This document shows positions 32,116 to 44,775 of a stretch of DNA of 64,000 nt, in pieces. The DNA lies in contig OZ022256.1 of assembly GCA_963978905.1 (NCBI GenBank), positions 45,618,001 through 45,682,000 on the forward strand. The letters run 5' to 3'. Position 1 is the stretch's first letter, and the number at the start of each line of letters is the position of its first letter. The notes below the pieces were generated by a model. It saw only the letters and a list, made by a program, of their open reading frames with translations. It made no database searches and was not told the origin of the DNA. The translations under genes and the position numbers were made by a program. This DNA comes from Trichostrongylus colubriformis. Taxonomy: Eukaryota > Nematoda > Chromadorea > Rhabditida > Trichostrongylidae.

Positions 32116-34627
32116 GTAAGTATTTTTTGAAACCATCTCGAGAAGCTGTGCTGTCCCACATCCGTTTTTATTATATCCGCCCAAACTATGAAGCGCTGAT
32201 CCTTCCAAGCGCCGACGAAATCTTTCCATAAGCTGTCTGTTGTAAACTGTGTAAAAGTGAGAAATCACAAAACAAAAGCAGAAGCCACAAGTGAAGTTTG
32301 CTCTCAGTCTGCACTCTAACTAATTTCGATGGTTCCTTCAACAAAGCTGATCCTTCGCGGCTCACAAGCACACAATCAAAATTTCCTATCCTCTCGTTGG
32401 TCGTCAGAGGTTCTTGTCGTGAGTAATCTTGGCCCCGCTACGGTTTGACGAGGTCATCGGCTGATCCATGGAAATAGTCATTTCGGACTACTTCTTGCGG
32501 AAAGATGGTGGATGTTGTGTTTAAAGCTTTGCACTATTTTCACTGGTCCCATCGTCTTTTCGACGACGCCTTGAATTACGCTGTCGGTAGGAGCACTTAT
32601 TAACAACGCCCAAGCATTCGAGGCACATCAGAAGACGCGAGTGATCACAGAAACCAACAGCTCAGAAGAGTGAAGTTGCAGACGCTGCACATGCATGTCA
32701 CCTCCTTTTATTCATCTCTTAAGCTCGAACTGATGCAATGCTTATCAAACTAGGCAATGAGATGATCTTCTATTTTCCATCAAAGAATGAAGACTCAGCT
32801 GAGGCCATACTACAGATAACATGTGGCTCGCAAACGCATTAAAGGACAAGAGAAATCGTCATATGCTAGTGAAGAGAGACTGCGTATTGACAACTGGTTA
32901 CTGGAACCATATGAATCTTTCTACAAAATTTATTTGCTAACTACTCGTATACAAAATTCATTTGCTATTCACTCATGAACCAACATGTGCGTTCCAATCA
33001 ACTTTCTGCATACGGTGTTGTTTGATGTCAAGCTCCTTTGCCCCTTCTTACTCAGTTTGTGTTAGACCATAAAGGTTGCTACGAAAGGCACGTGACTGCG
33101 CCATCTTTCGAGTGAACCACACGGCTGCATATAGAATAGTTGTTTTTCACACAAAGATCTGAGAAAACGGTCGAGTTCAACGCAGAAAAAGGTGTTACTT
33201 GCTCGTAGCTGAGAACCGTTATGGGCAGCTTCAAGCCTCCGCCGAGGAATCCTCCATATTTGATCCATTGAGAGAGAATCGTAAACGTGAAGGTAGGTAG
33301 TGATCAATAGAATTTCGTAGGCTGAGGGTCCAAAGTGCAAAGAGGAGATGTGAACCCGACCAGGTGAGTTCAAGCCTAAAACTAATTTTTAATTCAGAAA
33401 CTAATGTTGAATTAAACCTAAGATAAGTGCTCAAGACTATATTGCAGAGAGGAGAGCGTGAGGACAGCGCAAAAGATGAACAAAGCCAAAGGAAGTTTCC
33501 TTGGTCCTCGTGGAATTGGACTGTGCACGAGGTGTCAAGTTCTGTAGTCAAAAGCGCATAACCAATGCAGTGGTGCGAGATACCTTGTTCACAATTTACA
33601 ATTCCAGGACGACCGCGGACTAGTGATCTGTTATTCTGATAGATTATCGAAAAATGCATGGCCCTCCCACACTAGGGCGGCCAACGCTTTTCGCCCTCCG
33701 TTGATCTGCGGACACCGAAATCACATACAAAGAGACCTCCGACATTTACCGATTAGCCGCGAAAGGCGCTCCCTGAAACGCGAAGATGAAAACGTAGCTG
33801 ATATGGTATTCTTCCATATCTTACGACGAGTGCAAGCTCTTAAACTGGTGCCATATAGTCACGATATGAACCAGAAAAGCATTTGTATTTGCTAAGAAGG
33901 TGAATGAAATGTCTATGTATCACGAACCTTGCAGCAAAGACGGCCAAGACTAGTGGCCCTGTCGTCAGTCTCTCTAGAACAAGGATGTGTACTGAAGGCA
34001 TTTCAAGCACAATGGATCTTTTTTCAAAAGAATCGTTTGAAAGTCCGTCACATCAACGGAAAAAAATCCTCGACTGACTTCCTATTCTTGCTTTTCCGAG
34101 ATATGATATGGATTCAAGTAGTTGTTAGAAAGCGGCATCCTAGTAGATACCGAACAGGAGACGGGCACTCAAAGTGATGTTCGAGGGAAGTTACGACAAT
34201 TGAAGTGGAGCGTTCGAAGTTTTTTCGAACTTTTCTCGTCTGATTCGCATATAGGGAAGTGTGCATTCGTTAGGGAGATCAAGCGGTCAATAAATTAGGC
34301 TAAGGGATGTAAACCATAGAAATACCGGAAACACCAAGCATGTCATCGAAAGCTGTCTAAACAGTAGGTGATACCACTCTCGCAAAAGCAAGCTTGCTAT
34401 TATATATTAGTGAATCGCAAGACAACATCACACATACAAAGAATCGATGAGCTTTACGATAGTCCTTTTCGAATCGATCAAGAAATTTTTCGTTTTATGT
34501 ATATAACATACCTTTAGCCTGCACTCCGATTGCTCGAGGTAATCTTTCAAAGCAGAGTAGAAAAATAATAGGGAGTGAACGATAACTCGCCCTTTTCTAG
34601 TGTCTTAATTCACAGCTATTTTTACAG

Positions 34628-34789
34628 CTACGCTATCAGTCAGTACGGCTGCTATATGTTGACAATCTTGGTGTGTTCGAAGAATCTGCCACCGTACATA
34701 AGGAGAGCCCGCAAGATCGGAGTTGGATTGGTCTTCAGTCTGCCTCTGCTCAATGTCCCCGTCGTCTCTATAACCCATCCGATAGGTAT
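34628..34789 (+). repeat. Cassette terminal repeat, truncated by the gap
   Basis: This begins AGCTACGCTATCA.TCAGTACG and is a third copy of the terminal inverted repeat of the cassette at 42966-45071. It continues into the N run, so the gap may hide another cassette. Confidence 0.8.
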
Positions 34790-34989
34790 NNNNNNNNNNN
34801 NNNNNNNNNNNNNNNNNNNNNNNNNNNNNNNNNNNNNNNNNNNNNNNNNNNNNNNNNNNNNNNNNNNNNNNNNNNNNNNNNNNNNNNNNNNNNNNNNNNN
34901 NNNNNNNNNNNNNNNNNNNNNNNNNNNNNNNNNNNNNNNNNNNNNNNNNNNNNNNNNNNNNNNNNNNNNNNNNNNNNNNNNNNNNNNNN
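34790..34989. other. Assembly gap of 200 N
   Basis: Exactly 200 undetermined bases. The round length suggests an arbitrary scaffold gap rather than a measured distance. It separates the left arm from the spacer, so the orientation and distance of the left arm depend on scaffolding. Confidence 0.95.
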
Positions 34990-37900
34990 GTTCCTTCTCA
35001 AGGAACGTTTCGGGAATATTGTGCACCAATACTTTTGTTTTTTTCGTTTTCCTATGTTTTGTACATTTGACGAATGTGAGCCTTTTTTGTGAGCTGAGCT
35101 CTTTTTTGCACCACTTGGCCTCATGAACCTATCATCTGATATATTCTTTAACGCTCTTATCCTGCTTTGCCATTTTCTGTCATTTCTCACGCCCAACCTA
35201 CCACTTCCGGGACGCCTCGGCTTTTTTGCTTGAAATGATTCCCTGACAATGATCGCTTTTTCCTTCTTCTCTTCTCTCATGTTGTTGTCCTCGAAATCCT
35301 TGCTTTTCTGAAACTCTATCGGCTCATGTTTATGCCAATAAACACTTTCTGATCTCTAGTTCCCTGTTCTACTCATGAGAACCACGTGTTCCCTATTTTG
35401 AATTTTGGAAATTCTCTAAGAGGGGGGGGGGGGGTGCTTTATACTTTTTAGTCCGACTCACTTCACTTATTCTTGTGGAAATTTGTACCATTTGCTCGTA
35501 GTTTCAGTGAGAATAGAAATGGAATAGAAATGGAAAGGTGCACCTCTGTGATTACAAGAGCTCCGATCAAGTGAGTTCCCAGTGGTCCGGAGAAAATATG
35601 ATCCTGGAAATGAGTATTTTGCCTGAATCTAATGGGATTCTTTTCACATTCTGATTTTCTAGAACATTCCAAGGATATTCGAATTAAGCCAAGCCTCCTT
35701 ATCTCGAGCAACCAACTTACGACCGAAATAGGTAACAGAGCGCTTGCGGCGATTCGGAACCTGATTATGTTCCTTACACCTTGGAATACACCACATCACA
35801 AAAGAAACGGCTCGGCGAGAGGTCGCCGTACGTGACTAGCTTTCCTCCTTTGTCGCAACCGGATATGGGTGTCTCGCGTGTTTTCTCTTTATTTGAAAAG
35901 CTCATTTGGGAGAGACGAGTTCGCTCTAGCGACTTTGGATCAACTCATAGACGTGGCACGCACATTATGAGAGAAATGGTCTAGTGCCAAGTACCCTCCA
36001 TACCGTTCATGAATGAAGTGTATACAATGTATACGACGATCTTTCAAGCGAGCGACGAGAAGAAGACACGGGACACCGAAGGCCGAGTCATTGGGAAGGC
36101 ATATCAACAGGAAAATCGTCGCACTCAGCAGAAGCGGGCTTAGGACACTTCTCGGCTGAGAAATTTTCTTTCATTTCTCCTATCCTGCTTTCATCCTTCA
36201 GATCACTGAATCAGAACAGCACCCGAAAAAGCTCGGAAACGGGGCTTCATCCTTGATTTCATCCACCTAAGAGCACAAAGTACAAGAACAAGTCCACGAG
36301 ACACCATGCCTCCGTGCTATTTTGTGAATCGATTCTGAACAGCTTCACTCTCCAGGCTACTAGGTCAGAATAGCACTCGAAACATTCTGAGAACTCTGCG
36401 AATTTCATTCATTTGGAGGTACAGGAAGCGTACTAGGGATCCTCGGGGTATATAAACGGAGTTTTCAGTGCACACGCATTGGGATTTTTTTTTCTACCGG
36501 ACAACATCTTCGAAAAAGAATCCCGGCGATCACATTGCCTCCTGAATATACGCACAATCTAATGGGTTGGAAATGACCTCTCACAGTTTTTTGTTCACAG
36601 CAGATTTTATCTCGTAAGACAGTAGTATACGAAGAGGCGTTGTTTACTTTACAGGGGCGAATTTCGTCTTGTTCCAGGAGGCAAAACAACGTCCGTGGCA
36701 TGGGTTTAAAAAAACGTGGAGGTTGAATTCCGTACGCTCAATGAGCAAACTCCAAATCAACACAGCGCCAAGGGTGAAAAGCTACGTAAGCAGCTCGGGG
36801 CGAATTCACAGTGTAAAGAGAGCACGGCACCGCTGCTGTCGCAAAGAAAACGATATAGTTAGTTATTCGAAATGGTTCGATAATGGGAAGGGCTGTTCGT
36901 TTTGGAAGTGTATTGCCGAAATTTGACTTGGCAATAGTGATGTCACAATGAACAATCTCAAATGGCTTTGTGCTAAGAAGTTTCTATTATCGTCCATTAA
37001 CGTGCATTATTTATGAATCGCATCCCCTATTCTGTAATGTCAGTTTTGCCATTCAAAATGATTATAGAATTTTGAGAGATCTTGTTACCATTCTTTGCTT
37101 GGATACACAAACGAAAGTTTTTAAGAGTTCTTAGCCCTATAATACAACCTTAGGCGCTATGTGTATGTATATAACGATAGGTGTCTTTTGAGCCACGCAC
37201 CTAAATCTACATACCAACATACACCAAACAAGCCAACAGAGGCTGGAAGACGATACGGAGAGATAGCCGTGAGTCAGGAGGACACGATTCCTGGATCACT
37301 TCTTCTGCTATTTTAAGATTTATTCTTCAAACGAAGGTGGATTCTGTGCGAAGGAGGTGTTGATGATTGAGATTTTGATGGGAATCGAGTTTATACTGGT
37401 CGTGATTCGCTGAGCAAACTTGCTTTGAATTTTGTAGCATGAAATAACAGTGGGGCCAAGGAGAGCCTCATTGACATGCCACGGCTGACTTCTGCAAGAC
37501 CCGGAACTATGATGCCGATTTTCCTTTCCGGATGCGTCCCGCACTTAAGCTCTACTGAAAATCGTGTCGGTGTTTGAATGCGACTTCGCTCAAAAAGCCA
37601 ATTGAGGGCGACGGCAACATGGCGAAATCTTTTGCAAGATTTATATGGTCGTGTAAAAGCTCTCATTATATTGCTATTCATATTCTAGTGCCCTTGAAAA
37701 AAGGTACACGGCTGTGATTCACTCATCAGATAAGCAAAAACCGGCGAGAATTTTCAAGAACATTAAAAATAAAGCGTTTCTAAGCTGCAGTCCTCGTAGT
37801 ACTTTCTGGAAACGAGACTTTCCTTGATGGTGTCGCTCAAAGCTCAACGATTTCATCCCTTTCATCCTGATATGGTTGTCTTCACTATTTAAACTACTGT

Positions 37901-40900
37901 CATAATCTTATCGTGATAATTCGCATGCTTATTTCGCCCCGTAACCACCAGTTAGAACTTGGGTTGTCCAAAGCCAGGTGGGATTTGGTTGGTTGGGCGC
38001 TGCTATTGGTGGTGTCTGAGCGGGCCCAGCGACGTGAAAATGCGCTCTAGCGCCACAACAAATGTAAATCCTGAGTAGATCAACGCCGAAACCATTCTTT
38101 ATTGCTCACCGCTTGCATTATGTGATCCTCTGATAGCACGTAAGCATGGTGCCAATATGTGACTTCATTATCGACTGAAGAAATCGCTTACGTTCCTCTC
38201 TGAATTGAGCGTTTTCTGGCACGTCCTTTTCAAACAACTCTTATTGTGGCTCAGGATTTGCTTTATGGGTCTTGTGGCCCTTGACCGCTCTGATAAAGGC
38301 AACCGAATGTATCGGAATCATTCTTGCTCAATACATGCACACTGCTTTTAGCCCGTGTCCTGCTGGAGGAAAAACTTACCGTTGCGCTAGTGCCCCACAT
38401 TTAGGTACATTGGATCCTCATGAACTTTCCTATGCAACAGATTCTTCATGGCTACCTCAAATTCTTTGTGGTGAAGCAACATACTCCCGAAGACTTTACT
38501 TCCAAACCATGGCCGTGCCTCCACCCCTGTCATTCTGGATCATTGTGAAGATACCTGCTCATCTGTTCACACGTTAATTCCAGTCGCACTCCTCTGGTAA
38601 TTGCCAAGATGAGCACCCCTCCTCCAAGTAAGCTGCACCCAAACAGTGGGGTGCAGTACAAATACAAGCGTTAATTTTTATAACAATAAAGTTCTCTTCT
38701 GAAGGTTTGCCTTAATGAGGCAACACACACCGTGCTACAAGTAATTAGTTTTTCTTCTGGTCACAAAAACTGTGCGGTAAGGCTAGCCTATCTTCTTCTT
38801 TATACCTACCTTCTTACTTATTCCTCTGGCCCATGATAGAACTTCAAACACCAGACGCGGAACTTCTATACTACTGTGCAAGCTGCTTCTGCGTCCACCT
38901 CTAGTTGCTGTTGTGTCAGGGTATTACACCCATCCGTCACCATATATCCTTGACACTTTATTTCTGTTGCGTCGTTCACAGTAATAGGAATTTGAATGAC
39001 TCTAATACACTGGGAGTGAGGCAGCACACTCAGGTCCTGGCAGTGCTCATAAAGAAGCTGCTCCATGACTCCCTCAGCTTGTGAACTGGGTCAAAGTTCG
39101 GCGGCTAGACTCCTCCGATGTCATGCGTGTACTTCACTTTTCAAGCCAGACTGATTGCTCTTATCTCAAATTGTGGTCAGTAAACAGGAACAGTATCTAA
39201 TCGATTCTGTACATTGCTATCTTGTCGAGAGAACTATATTCATAACTCTTTTTTCCTTTCTTTCTGTAGCCCAACTTGCTATTCTTGTTTAGACCACAGT
39301 AGTACAGTTAGCGAACGAAAGGGCAACGATTTCGGTCAAACGCACACGAACACACTGCAACGATGCACAAACATTTTCCAAAATGGAACTTGAGAGGAGT
39401 TGAGTAAATGAAGCCTCCCACCGGCTAATGTGGGGATATAGCCACGTACATATATGCGATAATCATACTTTGTCTCAGGTAGCACTGATTTTCAACCTAG
39501 AGGAGTGGAAGACGGCCCAAGTAGAACAGCCTTGCGCGCCGTCACTGGTGGGGGAGGCCGTCCGATAGGAGGTGGGTAGAGGGGGTCGTGCCAGGTTTGT
39601 ATTTTTCTTCACTTTTCCTCGACGCCAGGCTTGACCCAGATGCGAGGTAGTACAACAGTAGACGAGGAGCAGTGTGAAATTGTCAAAAATGCAAGAATAT
39701 GACTTCGATCAAAGACGCTCTCTTGCGCCCTTCTTTCACTGCACGGATGATGCAGACGTTCGCTAGACACCTTGACCGAAAGTACGCTGATTGGCACCCC
39801 CCGAGGGCGAACCCGTCCCATTACCTCCGAACACATCATTCGCTGCGTACATATGACACACAACACGGATCCTGGTGACCGATCGACAGGTAAAAGATGC
39901 AGCTACAAGCAGGATATTGTGTTCGTGGCGAATTGAGTGCAGTGCGAAACCACAAGTTTTGCCCTTAACCCAGCACTTTGTAACAAATTTTCCAAGTGTA
40001 GGGTAGCCTCAGTGCCATCGGTCGATAGTTATCAAAGCTGTCGGTTTTGTGCTTCCAATTATTAGAGTCATGTCACGCGCGAGGTACATAACGCAGCTGT
40101 TTGTTTCTATCGGAGTTTTATTACAAATTCACCTTTGCAACACTCGAAAAATAATCTTTATCGACGAGTTAAAAGAAGCACTTTTCACATACGAAGTATC
40201 TTACTATTTTGTTACAGGGATAAACGTTCCAACTTTCGTTATAAGGTGGATCAGTGCGAATCTGAAATAGTTCTGGTGAACGCTATCGCATAGTACTCGC
40301 TAGCGTATCTGGGGGATCTGCATGGGACAGAGTTTTTACTCCGTGAATGAGACTTAGCAAGCGATCCACTGCGTGCAAGATTTGAACATTTCGGAGACAT
40401 TCGAGGGGATGGGGCGACAGGAAAGGAAAACGTTCTTGAAGGCATCGCCTTCTGTAAATGAACATTCCAGTGCAGACGAGATAAATGGGTTCGCTCTTGG
40501 GATGTTATGGCGAATCTCGCGTGCATCCCCTCGATCTGCACGCTTCAGTGCTCGAATTGCCTGCTGAAAAACCGACGCCACTATTTCATGTCGCGTAGGG
40601 CGAATTTCATTTCATTCATTATGATGTTAAGACGTACATACGAAGTCAAAAGAGGTATTCGATAGCGGAACTCGGGTCAAAAGGAGAGCCGTTGTGGTCT
40701 CTGTTCGCATCTCGCATCATTGCAAACTGAAAACATCACCTACCCAAATAGTTCGCCGTGGGAAATGTCATATGTTGCCTCGTAGGATGTATTTCATTCA
40801 TTCATGCTTATGTGAAAGAAGTAATACTACTGACAGCAATAAACAAGTGAATTAATGAAAGCAATGAAAGGAAGAATAAGCGAGATAGAGAGAAAGAATG

Positions 40901-41573
40901 ATGTCTTTGATCGAGAAATCTCATAAATTCACACGCGGGGTGATGGTAAAGCATCGGTGTGCAACTGCCGCAAACAAGCGAACTGTAAGTGGTTACCGTA
41001 GGCCAAAATTGCCCTCCTCCCGGTGTCTTTAATGTCTGTCTTTAAGATAAGCTTCAAGGATACCGTTACGTGTAAATTTGGCCGATTCTGGCACACAAAT
41101 TTAAGAAGTTAAGAAAGCCAGTAGTGTAAATATTAAGGGGGTTGAAGGACCAGAAACCCGAGGAATAGGACCTTATTGCCACTTGACTTTATGGAGGAGG
41201 CTTCGTCATCCGTTCTTCATCACTTATGGCGGTCATGCAGGCAGGACCAGCTAAACCAGTGCTGCTATCGTTGTGCCCTTCTTCCTGGCTTTTCCGTATC
41301 CATCAGACTCAAACCTAGTGGAACGAGGTCCCGATAAAGATCAGATGGCTAACCAATCCATGACATTACAGGCATATCTCTGCGCGGATTTCTCCTCTCA
41401 AATTTGAAAGAGGTCTTGGAATGGGCATTCATTCAGTTTGAATCTTCGAGAGCTATAGCATCTGAGAAAAGGGGCTTATGTGCCGACAATAGGAGGCTGT
41501 GAATACTATTGCTCTGCTCTGTATATGTATGTTCTATGTATGCTAATCTGCGCATAGCTGTTGGTGTTAAATA
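34990..41573. other. Spacer of the inverted repeat, mostly unassigned
   Basis: No supported gene was found in about 6.6 kb. Features seen are a 13-G run at 35422-35434, a weak relative of the 17-kb inverted-repeat element near 37975-38070, and the old duplicate of 9305-9560 at 40650-40900. Frames such as the 101-codon one at 38272-38577 and basic frames near 35000-35280 have no recognisable motif, and I leave them uncalled. Confidence 0.4.
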
Positions 41574-42595
41574 TTAGATTGAGGAATAAGTTTCCGCGGG
41601 GTCTTTTTCTTCTCTGTTTTTCACACTGTTTCCTCCTTCTTTCGACAAAGCTTACCGCGGGGTCTTTTTCTTCTCTGTTTTTCACACTGTTTCCTCCTTC
41701 TTTCGACAAAGCTTATATATGTTCACAACAGAGCTTTCTCTGCTCCACACAGCGCTGCTTTTTGTTTTTCGATTCCTTCGATTGCCCTCCATTCACGAGG
41801 TTTTGAAATGAAGTAAGCAGAAGCAAAAATTCGCACTCTCGACACTTCCTCTTTCTCGTCTGCCATCGAAATCATAAAATTTATGCGTATGAATTTTCAA
41901 TAGAGCTTTTTCAGCTTTACAGAATGGTACTACCTTTTATCCAAATTGCTCAACTCTTTGCTGTTTTTAAGACTCAAGAATGCAGCACTCTTCTCTTCCT
42001 CGTCTACAATTAAGATTGAAGAAAATATTTATATATGTAATCGATAGAGCTTTTTCGCTCTACAAGATGATGCTACTAGGGAGTACGTTTGAACAATTTC
42101 ACAGCTTGATATTCCTGAGGCTTAGAAATGGGGTACTCAGTGGAGGCCCACCTCCACTCAGAGATGTTTTTCCCTCATTTAGTTTCCTCTCACGTGGAAA
42201 GGGTTGCTTCTTTGGACCCCGATGCGCCAAAAGTGCAGATTTTTCCCTACAAGTTACTCCATTTCTATACCTTGAAAATAACAAACAATCAAGGGATAAA
42301 AAACAAATAAAACGTTTTGTAGAGCTATCGAAAACATATGCACATACACTTTTTAACCTCGATGGCAGACGAAGAAGAGTAACTGCTGGAAGTGCGAATC
42401 TTTGCCTTCATTTGTGAACCTCAGAGATAATGAGCAATCCAAGAAATCGAAAAAAAAAGTAGCATGTTTTGTAGAGCAGAAAAAGCTCTATCGAACACAT
42501 ATGTACATAAACTCCGTCGAAGGGGGGGGGGGGGTTAAAAGAACGTTGGAAACACAGAGAATAAAAGAACGGCGGGAACTTATTTCTCAACCCAA
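41574..42595. mobile_element. Mariner-type foldback element, about 1 kb
   Basis: The ends are TTAGATTGAGGAATAAGTTT at the left and the inverted TTGGGTTGAGAAATAAGTTC at the right, each flanked by TA (41572-41573 and 42596-42597). The inverted similarity extends for roughly 350 bp per arm, including ATAGAGCTTTTTC.GCT and TCGTCTGCCATCGA words. The left arm has an internal 62-bp tandem duplication (41595-41720) and the right arm a 13-G run (42522-42534). No transposase is recognisable in the about 300-bp centre. A related right end is at about 60900-61129. Confidence 0.85.
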
Positions 42596-42965
42596 TAGTT
42601 TCGAAAAAATTCACCGAAAATTCTTGGAAACCCTACAGATACCCTCTGGTGACAGGCTCTAAAGCCACCAATATGGTCCCTACTCTATGAGTCAAACCAG
42701 AATAACGAACAAAAAACACCTGTAGACAATCCTCCTTTCCTCCTTTATTGTCTGGTTCACCCAAATCCCAGCTCGTATAGCTCCATCGCGATCCATCTGT
42801 CCACTTCCACGAGCCACCCTCCCTTCTGCCCCCGATCCAAGTTTGGCTAAGGGGGCCATAAAATTTTGTAATGCCGAAACTTGTCCTTATTACATCTGTA
42901 AAACAAACTTGTCCTTATTACATCTGTAAAGAAAATTGTGATGAAACAAAAATTAATAAAATTAT
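42596..42965. other. Short spacer with a 29-bp tandem repeat
   Basis: AACTTGTCCTTATTACATCT plus flanking bases occurs twice between about 42868 and 42928. Nothing else is recognised. Confidence 0.5.
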
Positions 42966-42979
42966 AGCTACGCTATCAA

Positions 42980-43204
42980 TCAGTACGGCTGCCATATGTT
43001 GACAATCTTGATGTGTTCGAAGAATCTGCCATCGTATATCAGGAGAGCCCGCAAGATCGGAGTTGGATTGGTCCTTAGTCTGCCTCTGCTCAATATCCCC
43101 GTCGTCTCAATAACCCGTCCAGTAGCCTTTCCATTAACTTCAATATCCGCAGGTGTATTCGTAATAAACTCGAAGGCTATCCCTATACTGTTATTCAACT
43201 GCAC
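42980..43204 (-). pseudogene. Unrecognised conserved frame in the cassette end
   Basis: About 75 codons are open, running from QLNNSIGIAFEFITNT through RVIETTGILSRGRL to FFEHIKIVNIWQPY and a stop. The matching frame in the right terminal repeat (44832 onward, plus strand) agrees up to ADIEV and GK and then shifts. The copy at 34652-34789 keeps VIETTGTLSRGRLKTNPTP. Three related copies with mostly preserved reading suggest descent from a real coding exon, but I cannot name it and do not claim a function. Confidence 0.4.
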
Positions 43205-43260
43205 TAACTTCAGTAACTATTCACCCGCGTGGCAAAGAAGGCGTGTAAGAAAGGAACCAC

Positions 43261-44775
43261 CCTGTCGTATCACCATCCCTAGTAGGGATACACCCTCGCA
43301 GACAATCAAAATCGTAGGACCTCGCGAAGGAATAGGGAAAGCCGTGGCCTATATCAAGTCTGTCTCTGAAAGAGAGTCCAAATTGGCTTCTGAGCACATT
43401 GCTTGCCCTCGCATATTTTATCCTTTCATTCGTGGATCATTTAATGAGACTTACGACAGCCTCACCCAAGAAACAGGTGCCAATATCAATATTCCACCGA
43501 GTCAAGCTAACAATGAGGTGATTGTCATTACTGGAGAAAAGGAACGTGTGCATAAGGCTGCAGCAGTGATTCCTGTAATTGTTGCAGACAAGCAGGCTAC
43601 GGTGAAGTCTGTAAAATGCGCAGTTGCGGGCGTCCAATATTGCTTTATTATTGGACAACAGCGATGTGGTCTGCACACTATTCTGAATGAAACAGGAGTT
43701 TCCGTTGAGGTCCTTAATCAGAATGAAAACTCTGACACAATTACTCTTAGAGGAGATCCTAGCAGTTGTTTATAGAAGAACGAGTTCTGTGATCACCCAG
43801 TAGCTACCGGCACCAACTTGACTTCACAAGCACCTCATCGGTCCAAAGGGTGTAATCTTCAGAGTCTGGTCCCTAACCGCGGTAAGGTCCAAATCGATTT
43901 GAAGATTCTGGAAACATTTTCCTCGAAGGAGCGCCAGAAGAAGTCAAGGCTGCTTTTAAGGTCCTCTCGGCAGAGGTTGCACGTCTCGAAAAAGAGATGG
44001 CCATTGGAAAAGTGAAGGTGCACCCAACCTTGCACAAGCATGTTATCGGTAGAGGTGGTGCCCTGATTTCCAAAAGCAGCGACAAGACGGGTGTGCAGAT
44101 TCCCATTCCCAACGAACAGACTAACTCGGTTGAAATCGTCGTTGATGGCAAAAAGGAAGGTGTGAAGAGGGCTGTGGAAGAAATTCGCGCAATCTTTCGA
44201 AAATAGAGAACGAAAAATCCAAAAATATCATCATAGAGCAGCGACTACAAAGGTTGATTATCGGAACGAAAGGCGAGAATATTGGAAAGATTTGCGAGGC
44301 TCATCCTAACGTTGTCCTTTCTTTCTCCGTTGTGAACAAAAAGTCTGATGTGATCAATACTCGCGGTGATAAGCCTAAGGTTGATAAGGTTTATAAACAG
44401 CTGCACTCGATTGCAAGGGAATTGATTGAAAGCAACTATCAGCAAACGGTGGTACCCATATTCAGGAGCTCCACAAAATATTATCGGTAAAGGTGGCGCT
44501 ACCATCAGGAAATTCGCGAGGAAACCCAAACTCGCATCGACTTGCCGGAGGGCGATTCTGGTGGGAAGCGCATCACTGTTACTGGTAAGAAAGCGAATGA
44601 GGCTATTGATCAACTGAACAAGATTCAGAGCGAGCTTGCAAACATTGAAACAGTCGAGGTTGATATCCCGGTGAAAGTGCAGGCTCGTCTTCTCGATAAT
44701 GATAGCCGTCTTGTCTCCGATATTGAAGAAGAATGTAGTGGAGCTCACATCAAATTCCCGGCCGATGCACCAGTT
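43261..44775 (+). pseudogene. Processed vigilin-like multi-KH pseudogene fragment
   Basis: Vigilin (HDLBP; vgln-1 in C. elegans) is a large RNA-binding protein of about 14 tandem KH domains acting at the ER and in mRNA control. Here about seven consecutive KH repeats are recognisable on the plus strand. Loop motifs are IIGQQRCGLHTI (near 43635), HLIGPKG (near 43833), HVIGRGGALISK (near 44040), IIGTKGENIGKI (near 44255) and IIGKGGATIRK (near 44480). More degenerate repeats lie at each end, with INIPPSQANNEVIVITGEK in the first. There are no introns over 1.5 kb. The protein is interrupted by stops and frameshifts near 43773, 43850, 43915, 44205 and 44460-44510. That pattern indicates a retrocopied, decayed fragment, not a live gene. 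The family call is strong; capture by the flanking inverted repeats is inference. Confidence 0.85.

Larger units (their letters stand above)
24073..34789 (+). repeat. Left arm (B) of a giant inverted repeat
   Basis: The whole segment is mirrored at 44908-55710 on the other strand. Paired landmarks show collinearity: 29171-29856 with 49913-50594, 30182-31045 with 48728-49587, 32010-32115 with 47657-47762. Paired coordinates sum to roughly 79700-79785 throughout, drifting only through small indels. Divergence looks like a few percent. Known indels include about 75 bp extra in the right arm near 47427-47500 and about 20 bp missing here near 24937. The outer edge lies at GCCACGCGAGTAC (24073); the inner edge is cut by the assembly gap. 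Confidence 0.92.

Noticed and set aside
33929..34177. 82-codon frame kept open in both arms
   Set aside because: The two copies differ at about five residues in 82 with no sign of mainly silent change, and no motif is recognisable.
35000..35280. Basic frame next to the assembly gap
   Set aside because: Its length is inflated by undetermined bases and it has no recognisable domain.
38272..38577. 101-codon frame in the spacer
   Set aside because: No motif, no second copy and no splice context to support it.
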